Assembly: GCA_025345505.1 (NCBI GenBank) | Contig: JANVCC010000062.1 | Coordinates: 11,647,536 to 11,711,535 of the forward strand | Length of the DNA stretch: 64,000 bases | DNA from: Todiramphus chloris collaris | Taxonomy: Eukaryota; Chordata; Aves; Coraciiformes; Alcedinidae | Direction: 5' to 3' | Part shown: positions 47,201-57,490 of the stretch, piece by piece | How the letters are laid out: the number at the start of each line of letters is the position of its first letter | How positions within the stretch are numbered: the stretch's first letter is position 1 | Notes under the pieces: model-generated | Seen by the model: only the letters and a program-made list of their open reading frames with translations | Told to the model about the DNA's origin: nothing | Database searches by the model: none | Translations under genes and position numbers: made by a program

Positions 47201-50085
47201 TTTTAATTGCATTACCTTAGCACAGCCTCCCTAGAAGAATGCTGAGTGACACTGAAGCCCCCACTTTGCCATTTCACATAGCCCAACCAGCTTTCACTTC
47301 TCTCTGCAAACCAAGAAGCCAGGGGGCATTTTTTGGCCAAGTATTCTGAACTCAGAGACCACAGAGCTTTCATAACTCTCAGTCTGTTGGGACTTGCCAA
47401 GATGGGTCTCTGAAGTCTCCTAACAGTGATGGGGTGGACTCTCACAGAGCTAGAATTTGGGACAGCGTCTAACTTTTGCACTCTGCTTTATCAACCTTTC
47501 CCCAGCTGATGTTTTAGAAGCATAGAGGCTGCAGGCTGGAGAAAGGGTAACTAGTTCATGCCCGCTGCACCTCTCCTTCCCAAAAGGCTAGCTTTCTTCT
47601 TCATTTCCTATGCTTCCTCCAAAACAGCCATTTTGTTTTGAGGCTCTCTTACACCCAGAGGCCCGTCTCCGCTGCACATCCAACTGAAAGCCAAAGTAGC
47701 ACCACTTCAGTCAACAAACCGGATATTAAATAATACACGTGCTCGCAGACAGACACTCGACTCAAGGAAGATAACAGCTAACCAGCAACACAGACATGTG
47801 CTGTTGCCTGTAAGAAAAGAAGGATTATGTTATCCCCTTCAAGCCATTTTTTTCACTAATGAATCCAGGACCCAGTAAAAGGTGTCCCCCATAATACTCA
47901 CATGGTTTGAAAGAACACAAAATTAACTAGTGCTGCTTAGTCCTGGCTAATAGGAGTGACCTATACACCCTGCTCCATCTATCAAACGGAGGTGACTTTA
48001 TACCCTTCCCACAGGGAGGTCAGAAAGTTAACTTCACTACAACTTTCTCTCATGTCCTTGGATAAAAGCTGCTATATAAATGCAAAGTAGGTTATTAACA
48101 ACATAAATAAGATTCTCTTTCCAAAACAAACACTCCCCTTTAGCATGAACTGCCATAACAATACAAAACAGCAGCGTTGGGTCAGGCCACAGTGCTCCAA
48201 CCCGCTACCCTGTCTCTGGGTTAACCACCCAGCTGTGGGGGTGAGGGTATACAGATTCCTGACATTTCTTGAGATCTTCTTTCCAGGGAATGCTTGCAGA
48301 TTTTTTTGGACAGTCCTATTCCCATGCCTGTCTGTAAACCCGTATCAAGAGCCTCCTGTAGTGAATGTTTAAGAATACATATATCTCTTTTGAATGATTC
48401 TTTCCCAAAATAACTTCCCAGGGTATGGGTAGCTATGGAAATCCCCAGAGCTATGTAACTAGAAAAATGTAAGTGAAGCGGTAAATTGTCTACAATCCTC
48501 ATCTTTTAGTTTTCTGTTTCTTTTCCCCTCTTATTAGTTTTTTTCTTTCTTAGAATTAGCTTCCTTGCTGGGTGTGTTGTACATGGTTGCCCGCTACAAG
48601 TACTTCCATGGTTATGTCCAGTCTGTGAAAGGAAGGTAAGGAGCTACCAGCTGATGGCAGGCTAAAAGCTCCAGGCTGTGGTCTGGAGCTGGGCTGAGAG
48701 CCAAGGCCTGGCAGTGAGAAGTGACTATAATTGAATGCAACGTGTGTGAAGTGTCAGCAAGAGGCCTGAAGCGGAACCCCCCGGGGAAGAGGGCTGGCTG
48801 TGACAGTAGGAGCTGAGGTCACGAGAGAGAAAAGGTCTGATGCTCACCTTGTGGGCACCCGCTTTGTACTGAGCATAGTGGCAACTAGACTTGGAGAGGT
48901 CTGAAAACAGCAGCACAGCTTGGCAGCCCAGGGCAGCTGTAGGGAGGAGGCTGCTCAGGAAAGGCTCGCGCTGTGCCTGCCTCTCTGATATTCTCCTTCT
49001 TCCTCAGTTTGCCACATGAAGACCTTTACACAAGCCATAGAAAACGCACTAAAGGAAGCAAGCAAATCTGGCCTTGTAGGCTGCTGAACTTTCACCAAAC
49101 AGATAAGAGGACACAGAGTCAGATAGTGTACGTTAATGAATGTTAAGGGCACAGTGTCTCCCAGCATGCCAGAATTCCGCTTCAGCAAACATGTGCGCTG
49201 GCAGAACACTCCTCCACCACAAACACACAGTTCAGTTCTTGTTCCACTGCAGCCACAGCACTATCTTCTGTGTCCCGACCTAAGGCTCCTCTTCCAGCAC
49301 GCTTAGCAGTCATAGAAACAAAACAGCACGATAAAAGTTTGTCATAAAATGAAAGGACTTCCAATGTCTGTTTCTAGAGGAAGATAACAAAACAGAGTAT
49401 TTTGTAGCGAATAAACCTGCTGCAGCAAAAGACTGCACTACAGAGCTGTTTGCCATAGCTTGGGTACTGGTGTTACCGTTCCCCTTCACTACAGTCTCCA
49501 CCAATCTTTGACCCTCTTTGGCTGAGCTGTTGCTTAGCGTAAGAGAAGGGAGAAGCTATGTTTTCAAGTACAAATAGATGGAGACAAATTTTTATCTCCA
49601 AGTAAGAGATGCAATAATTCACGTGATGTAATGAATACCAGGTCAGAAGACAAGGAGTCTGAGGAGCAAAACCATGTAAATAAATGAAGAAGCAGAACAT
49701 AACAAATTGTTCTTTAGTCGACAAACTGAAAAGTCCTCTTCCAGACATCTTTCCCATGCTTTACTACAGTACTCTTAGACCGCTAGATTCAGCCTCTCAT
49801 GAAAGCCTAAGAACAGTGTCTAGCTTCACTGTTACCCAGAGCTTTACACTCCTTACACACTTTACCTCCTCTTAACTGGTGTGGACAAGCAGTTTCCCTG
49901 TAAACACACTGCGTACAGCTCCTAACAGTATTTTCCTGCTTTTCACTTCTAGGTTAACAGGTTTTTATTTGAATTTGATAATTCTAACCTGCTTGATTAC
50001 CCTGGGTGCAGCTGGGATTGTTAACAGCTTTCTGGATGAATACCTGGACTTCAGCATTACAAAGAAACTACGTAAATTGCTCTGA
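41229..50085 (+). CDS. MGST2: MGST2 microsomal glutathione S-transferase 2, complete coding region of 5 exons
   Basis: MGST2 is an integral membrane MAPEG enzyme of the endoplasmic reticulum and nuclear envelope. It conjugates glutathione to lipophilic electrophiles and to leukotriene A4, giving leukotriene C4. Coding exons are 41229-41286, 46030-46129, 47031-47101, 48554-48635 and 49953-50085, all GT-AG with matching phases. They join to 147 codons, the human length. Four hydrophobic helices are visible ([52 protein letters not shown]). Glutathione-site residues Arg51, Asn55, Glu58 ([12 protein letters not shown]) and Tyr93 are present. Arg104, the catalytic arginine position of this family, lies in the codon split between exons 4 and 5. 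The start is the ATG at 41229, which gives the MAG N-terminus known in mammals. Confidence 0.96.
41287..46029 (+). other. MGST2: MGST2 intron 1
   Basis: GT-AG intron of about 4.7 kb. It contains a 33-bp tandem duplication at 42743-42806 and T/A homopolymers near 41494, 42050 and 44585. Nothing else is recognised. Confidence 0.88.
42743..42806. repeat. 33-bp tandem duplication, 2 copies
   Basis: GTGTTATAACCAGTTCATTA followed by AGGGGAGCAGC occurs at 42743 and again at 42776, identical across about 31 bases. Perfect identity suggests a recent duplication. Confidence 0.93.
46030..46129 (+). CDS. MGST2: MGST2 coding exon 2
   Basis: 100 bp between a CTTGCAG acceptor and a GTAAGT donor, encoding [20 protein letters not shown] then [12 protein letters not shown]. 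It covers the end of helix 1 and the cytosolic loop. Arg51 of the glutathione site lies here. The first codon, split T|GT, gives Cys20 where human has Ser. Confidence 0.96.
46130..47030 (+). other. MGST2: MGST2 intron 2
   Basis: GT-AG intron of 901 bp with nothing recognisable. Confidence 0.9.
47031..47101 (+). CDS. MGST2: MGST2 coding exon 3
   Basis: 71 bp between a TTCTGCAG acceptor and a GTAAAC donor. It encodes [20 protein letters not shown] then FNP, the MAPEG signature region (Asn55, Glu58) and the second transmembrane helix. Confidence 0.97.
47102..48553 (+). other. MGST2: MGST2 intron 3
   Basis: GT-AG intron of 1,452 bp with nothing recognisable. Confidence 0.9.
48554..48635 (+). 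CDS. MGST2: MGST2 coding exon 4
   Basis: 82 bp between a TTTCTTAG acceptor and a GTAAGG donor. It encodes [20 protein letters not shown] then YVQSVKG, the third helix with Tyr93, plus two bases of Arg104. Confidence 0.96.
48636..49952 (+). other. MGST2: MGST2 intron 4
   Basis: GT-AG intron of 1,317 bp with nothing recognisable. Confidence 0.9.
49953..50085 (+). CDS. MGST2: MGST2 coding exon 5 (C-terminus)
   Basis: 133 bp from a CACTTCTAG acceptor to TGA. It encodes [20 protein letters not shown] and the fourth helix, then [20 protein letters not shown], which matches the conserved FLDEYLD tail of MGST2. Confidence 0.97.
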
Positions 50086-50108
50086 AGACAGTTTTGGGTT
50101 TTCTTCTT

Positions 50109-50114
50109 AATAAA
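50109..50114 (+). terminator. MGST2: MGST2 polyadenylation signal, proximal (AATAAA)
   Basis: Canonical hexamer 24 bases after the stop. Use of this site would give a very short 3'UTR. Confidence 0.6.
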
Positions 50115-50167
50115 TAATAACATGGAGAGTTTCCCTGAACACAAAAAAAGGTGCTAAGCTGCATGTG

Positions 50168-50173
50168 AATAAA
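50168..50173 (+). terminator. MGST2: MGST2 polyadenylation signal, distal (AATAAA)
   Basis: Second canonical hexamer 83 bases after the stop, within GTGAATAAAGCATC. It is the more likely main signal by its spacing from the stop. A T-rich stretch follows near 50218. Confidence 0.65.
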
Positions 50174-50179
50174 GCATCA

Positions 50180-53100
50180 GAGCTCTATACTAACAGCCCG
50201 TTGCAATGTGACATCCATGGTTTTCTTGAGCTGCTTACGCTTTCTCCTTTCCCTAACTACACTCTTAGAAAGAGTCAGTGAGACAGAATGCCACATCACA
50301 TCTGCATTTGCAATCAAACCTTCAGTTTCCCAAACAGTACCATAAATCCTAAACAAATTACATAAAACGAAACCCATTCATTCACTAGGTAATTTAGTTG
50401 CAACTGGCACTGCAAGCATCAGCCCCTCTTACCCAGTATCCTTCAGCTTTGCTGGTGCCTCTGCAGTCTTCCCAGCAGCTCCTCTCCATCACCCCCAGCA
50501 GTGCCATCCGTTCTGCACACATGGAACAGCAGGCTTCGATGCCGTGTGCTGCTGCAAGGTCCCAGCTCTCCATGTATATCCACTCCCCCTGCAGAAGGCT
50601 GTCTAAGCATATATGGAAACGCTGCTTTCTTCAGGAAAACACTTAAGGCTGCACTTGACCTTCTGTTTCCGTGGAGGCCTTTTGATTTTATACTCACGTT
50701 TGCAGTTCAACGTGCTCAAATGATCTTCTCGTGGAAGCGAGGCCCTCCTGTCAGCAGATCCCAGTTGTCACACAAAGTCTCTAGAAGACAGACTGTACCC
50801 ACAACGCGATACTTGTGGGAGGGAGAGCCAGCCCAGACAAAAAGAAGGCACAGATGCTCACCTAACAATCGGGTCTACTGCATTGTCTCCCAGCAAGGCA
50901 CAGATGGCTGGGCTGTGGGAAAGACTAGACAAACATGCCAGCACGGCCACAGCTCTGGGAATCATGAAACGACAATGAAAAGCAGGCTGGCTATGACAAT
51001 GGTTTTCTGCTAAAAGGGGGGAAAAGTCACAGCTTACCACTGTGAGCGCAAAGTATGCTCATGATCAATTTAAACTACGTAGAAGCACACTGAAACAAGG
51101 CCATGCTGCTTTTGTTAGCACCTGGTAATTCAAATTATTTAGGCAATACTGAATATACTCATGCTAGAGCCAGCAGACAGAATCTTTCCTTGTCATGCCT
51201 TCAAAGACACGATTAGGCCAAAAATACTGCATGCTTGTAGTGCTGTTCAGTCAGGTCCATGTAACGAACACGCTCACGGTCTTTGCAAAAGTGTACCAAG
51301 GTTGAGTACCTGACCACAGAATAATTCAGTATTGGACCAGCTTCAGAACGACTTAATGTGGACATGTACCGAAGTTAGCTTGTGACTAAGAGACACAACT
51401 TAGTGCCTGCAGGTGGCAAAGGCTGAAATGGCATTTGAAACAGTAAAATTAAACAAGTACAAAGGGACAAGACTTGGGGACAAGAACAGCTGCTGAGGGG
51501 AAAGGGACAGATCGTCATGGTGACCGGGCTGGAGCTGACACGGCTGCAAAAAGGGTAACTCTCCAGGGAGAAAGCACAACAGGGGCAGATTCAACCACAG
51601 CAACTACTGGGAATTCTTCCACTAACTTTTCTTCTATGGGTTGAAAGACAGAAAATCCACCCTCCCACCTGCCAGTGATGCCTTCAGTTACAGGCAGCAG
51701 GAAGTCCTTCCACCAGAATCCAAACTGAGACTAAGGTCCAAACAGGCTTGAAATGCACACTAGAGAAGGCCACAATGTCACAAACTGTGTTCAAACAGGT
51801 CTTTAAAGCATCTAAAATAATTCCATTCCGAGCTTTTCTATTGTAGTGGCCTGGCATGTGTATAGATAGCTTCCCATACCCTGTTTACTCCACAGAAAGG
51901 ACTGTGCTTGCACAGGGACAATTTCACATGCCAAAAAATGTGTGTGTGAGGCAGCAAAACAGCCCAAAGCCAGAGTGCTCGGGGATGAACGTGAATCTAA
52001 CATTTCAAGGAGCTGCACCAGCTAAAGGGAGGGCAGAAGCAGGCCTGGAGCTGAGGATGCCACCTCTCTTCTGAGTCACTGCATTTTCCCCAGTAAGCCA
52101 GGACAGAATGTCTACGATCAGAAAGCACTGAAAGACTGACACACCTGTCATTAAAAACAAAGGACACCTCTAACAGACGGATGCTGCCAGTGTCAGTATT
52201 CAGTTTAACTCTAGTGAGAACCACACCATTTCCTCCCTGCAGATGGGAGGAGCCAGTACCAGGCTGCACATTCAGCATACCCTGCAACCCGATGCAAATG
52301 TTCATCTGTCAGTCATGACCAGGAATTGTGATGGTCCCTGCTGCAGCTTCAAAGCCACTCAGTACCTAAGGGCCTGTTGCTGAAAGCATGTTTTCTCAGC
52401 AAGCTCTCTGCCAGCACGTGCTGGGGAGGAGCTCTGGCAAGCTGCTCTGATCTGGGCCAGCCTCCTTTGTGCCCCACTAGCCACAATTAGAATGGTAAAG
52501 GACTGACATTAAGTAGAGAAGGAGAATCTCACCTTTAAGATTGTATGTGGAGCAAAGGTGCGCTGACATCCTGAGCAGCAAGGCGTGCAAACAGAGGTCC
52601 AGCGTCTGATCGCCCAAAACTCCCTGACAGGCTGGAAACACGGAGGAATCGGTGTCGAGCCATGAAGGCTACACGGCATGCTCATCTTCAACAGGTCACA
52701 CAAATTCAACAGGTCTACACGCACTTTGCGAAAGCCTTCTGACACCACAATTCTCACACTGTAGTAGCAGTAGGTGACAGGAAACTACTCCATGCATGCA
52801 TCTTCTCAATTCCCCGATTTCTCCATCTCTTCTTCCCAGCTTCTGTGCCCAATCCCATATCTCTCTCCTTCCCACCCCACCACTCCTCCCCAGATTTCAG
52901 CCACAGGACTACTACATCCCGAGCTCTCCATCTTGTGTCCTCCCCTGAAAGCAATTCCTTACCCCTATTTTGTTCCCTACATGGAATAAACACAAAATTT
53001 TGGAGCTGCCTTGCTCTGAGAAAGGGGCAGAATGACCCCAAAGCCAGGCAGACACCTGACAAAGCACTGCCCACCTGGCAGCTCCTCATGGCAACCTGTG

Positions 53101-53398
53101 GCTGCTCGGCTGTGCCCAGTGGGGCTAGCCAGGGTGCAGGGGCCTTACCAGCAGCTGAACAAGCAAGAGGGGTGGTCTGGTATGGGCTATACCCTGCCGG
53201 TAACGCCCAGACTCCAGCCCGGCGAGGGCAGCTCCACGGGGTGTGGTGAGGCAGCCACGCAGAAGCCCTGGGGTTGGAACCAGTCCAGCCTGAAGCCACC
53301 TTCCCTCCTCCCCCATGGAAGATCACCCACCAAGGAGCCGGAGTGGGGTGAGAGATGATCCTATAAACCAGCCTGGTATATGACTCAGATAACCATCT
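50180..53398. other. Intergenic DNA between the converging MGST2 and MAML3 ends
   Basis: No gene or transposon recognised. Open frames here are short and unlike known proteins. Confidence 0.6.
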
Positions 53399-53404
53399 TT
53401 TATT
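53399..53404 (-). terminator. MAML3: Candidate distal MAML3 polyadenylation signal (AATAAA on minus strand)
   Basis: TTTATT on the plus strand. Upstream on the minus strand lies about 3 kb of AT-rich, 3'UTR-like sequence back to the MAML3 stop. A second candidate is at 53974-53979. Which one is used cannot be told from sequence. Confidence 0.45.
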
Positions 53405-53700
53405 TGTTTGGGTTTTGATTTTTTTTTTCTTTTGTTTTGCTTTGTTTTTCTTTAAAAGTGGTATGTTAACATCAGGTCTTTTTCTATACTTTCAGAGCTC
53501 TGTACAGGTCTTAAAAGGAAATAAGCAATGCTTAATGTACAAAGTAAAAACAGAAAACTAGAAAAATCTGAATAAAATGGAGCAAGTTGCTGTCAGGGAT
53601 ACAGTACAAATTAGTAATTAGATGTCATCTGAAGTGCAATACCACTGCAGTAAGGATGAGTTAAGGAATGAAATAAAAATACTCTATTTTAAACAAACAG

Positions 53701-53731
53701 TATATATATATATATTTATATGTATATATTT
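53701..53731. repeat. (TA)n-rich simple repeat
   Basis: Seven or more TA dinucleotides followed by TATA-rich sequence. Confidence 0.85.
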
Positions 53732-53789
53732 TACAGATAGTAGACCCAGTGATATCTGTAGAATTGTAAAAACATATTTACAAATAACG

Positions 53790-53825
53790 TTTGTTTTTGT
53801 TTTTTGTTTTTGTTTTTTTTTTTTT
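53790..53825. repeat. (TTTTG)n / poly(T) simple repeat
   Basis: TTTGTTTTTGTTTTTTGTTT continuing into a T-run. Low complexity. Confidence 0.88.
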
Positions 53826-53973
53826 AACATTACATATACATCAGCACCATAGTAAGAAAGAAAAAATAAAAACAACCCCAAATCTATTAAAATCTACCTC
53901 TCTAGTACTTGGTCCCAGTACGGAGTATTTGGAGGAAGCTTTGCAAAGACAAGAGACTCAGCCTTCATCACCA

Positions 53974-53979
53974 TTTATT
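53974..53979 (-). terminator. MAML3: Candidate proximal MAML3 polyadenylation signal (AATAAA on minus strand)
   Basis: TTTATT on the plus strand within CCATTTATTTCCC, about 2.5 kb downstream of the MAML3 stop. It is an alternative to the signal at 53399. Confidence 0.35.
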
Positions 53980-54530
53980 TCCCAATAAAGCCTCGTTTCT
54001 GCATTGGCAGGTGGTCCCCAGGCCGCCGCAGCCGAGAAAGGAACGCCGCGCCATCCCCCGTGCCCGCCTCCTCATCCCCCCCCCCACTGCTGTCGTACAG
54101 GGCAGGACAGGTCCCTGCCACACCAGCTCCTCGCTCCCTCACCCCCATGCCCACGCAGATGCCCTCATCCCTTCAGGGTACCTCTTCTCTCCCTGTTTGC
54201 CTACCTCTCCCAGCCAGGCTAGCCTGACCCAGAGCCGCTTACCCGCAAGCCGGGCTGGGAACTTTGGCTGGTGCTCTCTTTCAGGGAATTAGGGCCCGAG
54301 CTGGCTCCTGCTGAAGCAGCGGGCAGGCAAACCCCCGTCATCTCCAGCAGGAATTGGAATAGGTCCTTGCGCTGTACTTTAAAAAGGGGTTAGCTAAAAG
54401 AGATGCCACTAAAGCATTTTTGAAAAATTTATCTGTCAGGGCAAGGTGGGTTGCTAGCTCACCGTGACCACCTTAAAAATCCATGCTCATGTTAAAAATG
54501 CAGCTTATCCTGCAGACATTACAGCATTTG

Positions 54531-54664
54531 TGGAGTCTGCTTCTCTGGAGATACTCAAAACCCACCTGGATGCAGTCCTCTGCAGCCTGCCCTAGGTGAC
54601 CCTGCTTTGGCAGAGAGGCTGGACTAGATGATCTCCAGACACCCCTTCCAACCCCTGTGATTCA
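54531..54664 (+). mobile_element. CR1 LINE 3' end, plus orientation
   Basis: The plus strand carries the CR1 3' landmarks TGGAGTCTGCTTCTCTGGAG, ACCCACCTGGATGCAGTCCT, GGCTGGACTAGATGATCTCC and CCCCTTCCAACCCCTGTGAT, ending at GATTCA. It is a short 5'-truncated copy, antisense to MAML3 inside its probable 3'UTR. Confidence 0.9.
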
Positions 54665-54995
54665 AAGCAGATACTTCCCCTTGTCTAGGTAAGCCCTGCC
54701 AGGCGTTACCACACAAAAGGGAGCTGTAACTGGGTGCCGAGGTGGTTCCAGGCCCATTTTGCTCCCTCTCCTTAACATGATGCATATTTGTGCTCCACAG
54801 GGAAAGGCAGGACTTGAAAATGCAAAGTGCAATCCCCCTCAGCTCCTGTGGATTTCAGCAGCTGAGCGCCTCGCATCGCCGGGCCGAAGGAGAGCAGAGC
54901 ACAAGGAGGTAATCAGTAGCTGGACAGTTGGTACTGCTACCAGAGACCCTTGACTGCAAAGCATAGCTTACGGCTCAGAGAGGCCAGCATTAGGC

Positions 54996-55146
54996 CAGAG
55001 GTTCCCAAGCGTTTCGGACTGTGGATCATGTTAACATTTTTTTATGCACCGCTATAAAACCTGATAAGCCGCTCTCGGCTGCTAACGCTAAAAAGGTGAT
55101 AGGTTTCGTTGGACAGCTTCCCTCAGCCTGCCGTCGGGAAGCACTG
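54996..55146. mobile_element. Small non-autonomous hAT-like DNA transposon (MITE), old
   Basis: A 151-bp segment starts CAGAGGTTCCCAAGCG and ends with the inverted partner CGTCGGGAAGCACTG (reverse complement CAGTGCTTCCCGACG). The termini resemble the CAGTGGTTCCCAA ends of Charlie-type hAT elements. Flanking 8-mers CATTAGGC (54988-54995) and CTTTAGAC (55147-55154) agree at 6 of 8 positions, the duplication size of hAT elements. The family is unnamed here and could be an ancient amniote repeat. Confidence 0.65.
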
Positions 55147-56215
55147 CTTTAGACATTCAGGATACTGTGCAAGTCACCGGTCCACACAGTGGAGATAGTG
55201 ACGCGTCGCTGTTACCTAAAAGCTTATTTGGGCACACCCGATGTTTGCAATAGCCACATTGATTATTTTACCCAGTCATGAATGATCTTTGCAGTAGTCC
55301 TTCACTGGCTCCTGATCTTCAAACGCTGCACTGAATTTTATTCCAGCAAACCAGAAAGACTAGACCTCTTTGAAAGTGAAGATCAGCTTACATATAACAC
55401 TGTGAGCCCAGACACTCCAGGGTAATGCCACCTGCCAAACCTGCGCTTCCCAGAGGGAGAGGAGAAACTCATCCTCTGCCCATTAAACTCTCCCTGTACC
55501 TCTTCTCATACCTGATTTCTCCTCCCCTGCCTGCCCCTTGGTGGCAGTTGTTGCTCACCTGAAAAAAGCACAGCTCACCTTGCTTTGTACGGAAAGATAG
55601 GAGGGGAAGGGATTGAACTGAAAACATACTGGGGAGGAAGGGGAGACGGGGACCTGCTTAGGACCTATGCTGATGTCTCTTGGTACCATTCAAGACCATT
55701 GATATCTGATGTTCTGCATCCCCAGGTGCAGGTCCCAAGGGGACTAAACAGCCCTTCGAGTGAACCCACACACCTAAGCCATCTCCAGCAGCAGTCCCAT
55801 AACCAAACTGCCCTCACCGCACTGCCAGATTTACGGTCTCCTACGCTGCTATTGGATTTTTGTCACTCTGCAGTGAAAATGGTGACCTCCCTGTGACTGT
55901 GTGGGTTTGTCAAGAGTGTGCTGCACGTTCCCTTGCGACAGCCCAGAGCTGGCCCTGCAGGCCTGGCCATGGCTCACTGAGACCTGCTCACCCCGGAGTT
56001 AAGCCAGTTTCTGATCAGGGCCTGTGCAATCGCCCACAAACGTATTTAGGCTTTGCTCCCGGCTGTTCTCATCTGCTCTCCTGAAGGCTGTGGTGTTTAC
56101 TCACATGAGGTGGGAGATATCAGGTCCACCCCAAACCACTGTGCAACGATGCCTTGTTTCAGTGAGGAAAGACCGAATTTTCCCAACCAGAGGCATCACC
56201 TGGCTTTTCCAGTTT

Positions 56216-56246
56216 CCCCCCCCCGCCCCCCCCCCCCCCCCCCGCC
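56216..56246. repeat. Poly(C) tract (poly(G) on the MAML3 sense strand)
   Basis: A run of C broken only by two Gs over about 31 bases (C9, G, C18, G, CC). On the MAML3 transcript it is a G-tract about 250 bases after the stop. Its exact length is prone to sequencing error. Confidence 0.9.
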
Positions 56247-56498
56247 AACAGAGCGGGTGCCGCCACGCAACGGAGATTGCTAGGTGGAAGTCTTGGGATG
56301 CCGATGGTCTCATCGTCCCCCAGATCTTCCAAAGTTGGCTACAGATCAGCTCAGCTTGCATGATTAAAAACAAAAGAAAACAAAATAACCCCAAACCAAT
56401 TCAAACAAAAAAACCCAACAATTCAAGGATGGGGAGAACATCCAACTCTCTCTTTTTGTCCAGCGTAACAACCCAAGCTCCAGACTATACAAGCCCAC

Positions 56499-57490
56499 TC
56501 ACTGGGGGTTTCCAAACAACTCATCAAGTTCTTGTATCCACTCATCCCCTGGTCCGCTCTTAATGATGGAGTCCACGAGGTCTGCGCCCTCTGCTAAACT
56601 GGAGAATGACCCCCCTGCTCCTTCGTTACTGTAGTTGTAAGATATGTCCTGAGTGGGATTCCTCTCGTAGGCCTGGCCTTGGCCGCTCTGAGCAAAGTTA
56701 CCACCTGGCATTTGCTGCGTCGGAGGCTGACTAAAGCCAGACATGGTGGGGACCCCTTGGCTTATTGCGGGCATGACCATCGGCCTGGCCTGGCTGGCTC
56801 CTTGTTGCCCAGGTAGTGGTTGCAGCAACTGTCTCCCCATCGCTGGGTTCAGGGCTCTCACTGTTCCACTCGTGTCCACAACTGTCTGGTTAAGCCCCTG
56901 TGGGAAATGTTGCTTGGACAGCCGTGGCTGCCCAGGCTGCATCGGGTACGTTGTGCCATTATTGAAGGGCGCCATTTCACCGCTAGTCCTTCCAGGTATA
57001 CCTTGTAAGCCTCGCTGCTGCCAGTTTTGTGTTCCTTGAGGGACGGTCCCCATCAGGTTTTGAAGTCGTGGTGCTTGTGGCCTGGGTAAGACCTGGCCCA
57101 CAGGTCCTTTCATCTGCTGCTGATGCTGGGGAAGAGCAGAGTTTACCAGCATGTTCTGACCAAAACTGCCGACCATTCCCACCGCTTGTCCGGACGCAGG
57201 TTGCCTCGTTCCCTGGCCTGCGTTATGTGCCATGTTCATGCCGCTTTGGTTTGGGTGCTGCAACATTTGGCTCATCCCTGTGCTCATACTGTACATTCCC
57301 GGCTGGCTGGAAGAGGTGTTGCTGTAAGGAGCCATGCCCATGTCTGACTGGCCTGCGGTCGTGGGCAGCGTGCTCGGGTTCTGTGAGGGACCCATCGCCA
57401 TCATGCTCGCGTTCTGGGCCATCATTCGAGATGTCCTCATGCTCTGGAGAGCTGCTTGGTTTCTCACAGCTGCTATATCCTGGGGAGAAC
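56499..57490 (-). CDS. MAML3: MAML3 last coding exon (C-terminal region)
   Basis: 992 bp from a TTGGTATAG acceptor to TGA, encoding 329 residues after a split Gly. It begins SPQDIAAVRNQAALQSMRTS and is rich in Gln, Met, Ser and Pro. Repeated GQ/QPG motifs run through it (TSRMMAQNASMMAMGPSQNP, QMLQHPNQSGMNMAHN, SFGQNMLVNSALPQHQQQ). The acidic end follows the human protein closely and should act as a transactivation region. The frame is open throughout. Confidence 0.96.

Larger units (their letters stand above)
53405..56498 (-). other. MAML3: Probable MAML3 3'UTR
   Basis: The stretch from the MAML3 stop to the candidate signal at 53399 has no coding frame of note. It holds AT-rich UTR-like sequence, a TA repeat (53701-53731), a (TTTTG)n tract (53790-53825), a CR1 3' end, a small hAT-like element, and a C-run on the plus strand (G-run in the transcript) at 56216-56246. 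The extent is inferred; no transcript evidence is available. Confidence 0.5.

Noticed and set aside
52754-53326. A 190-codon minus-strand open frame between MGST2 and MAML3
   Set aside because: The translation is rich in Gly, Trp and Ala with no recognisable domain, and the stretch is GC-rich enough for chance frames.
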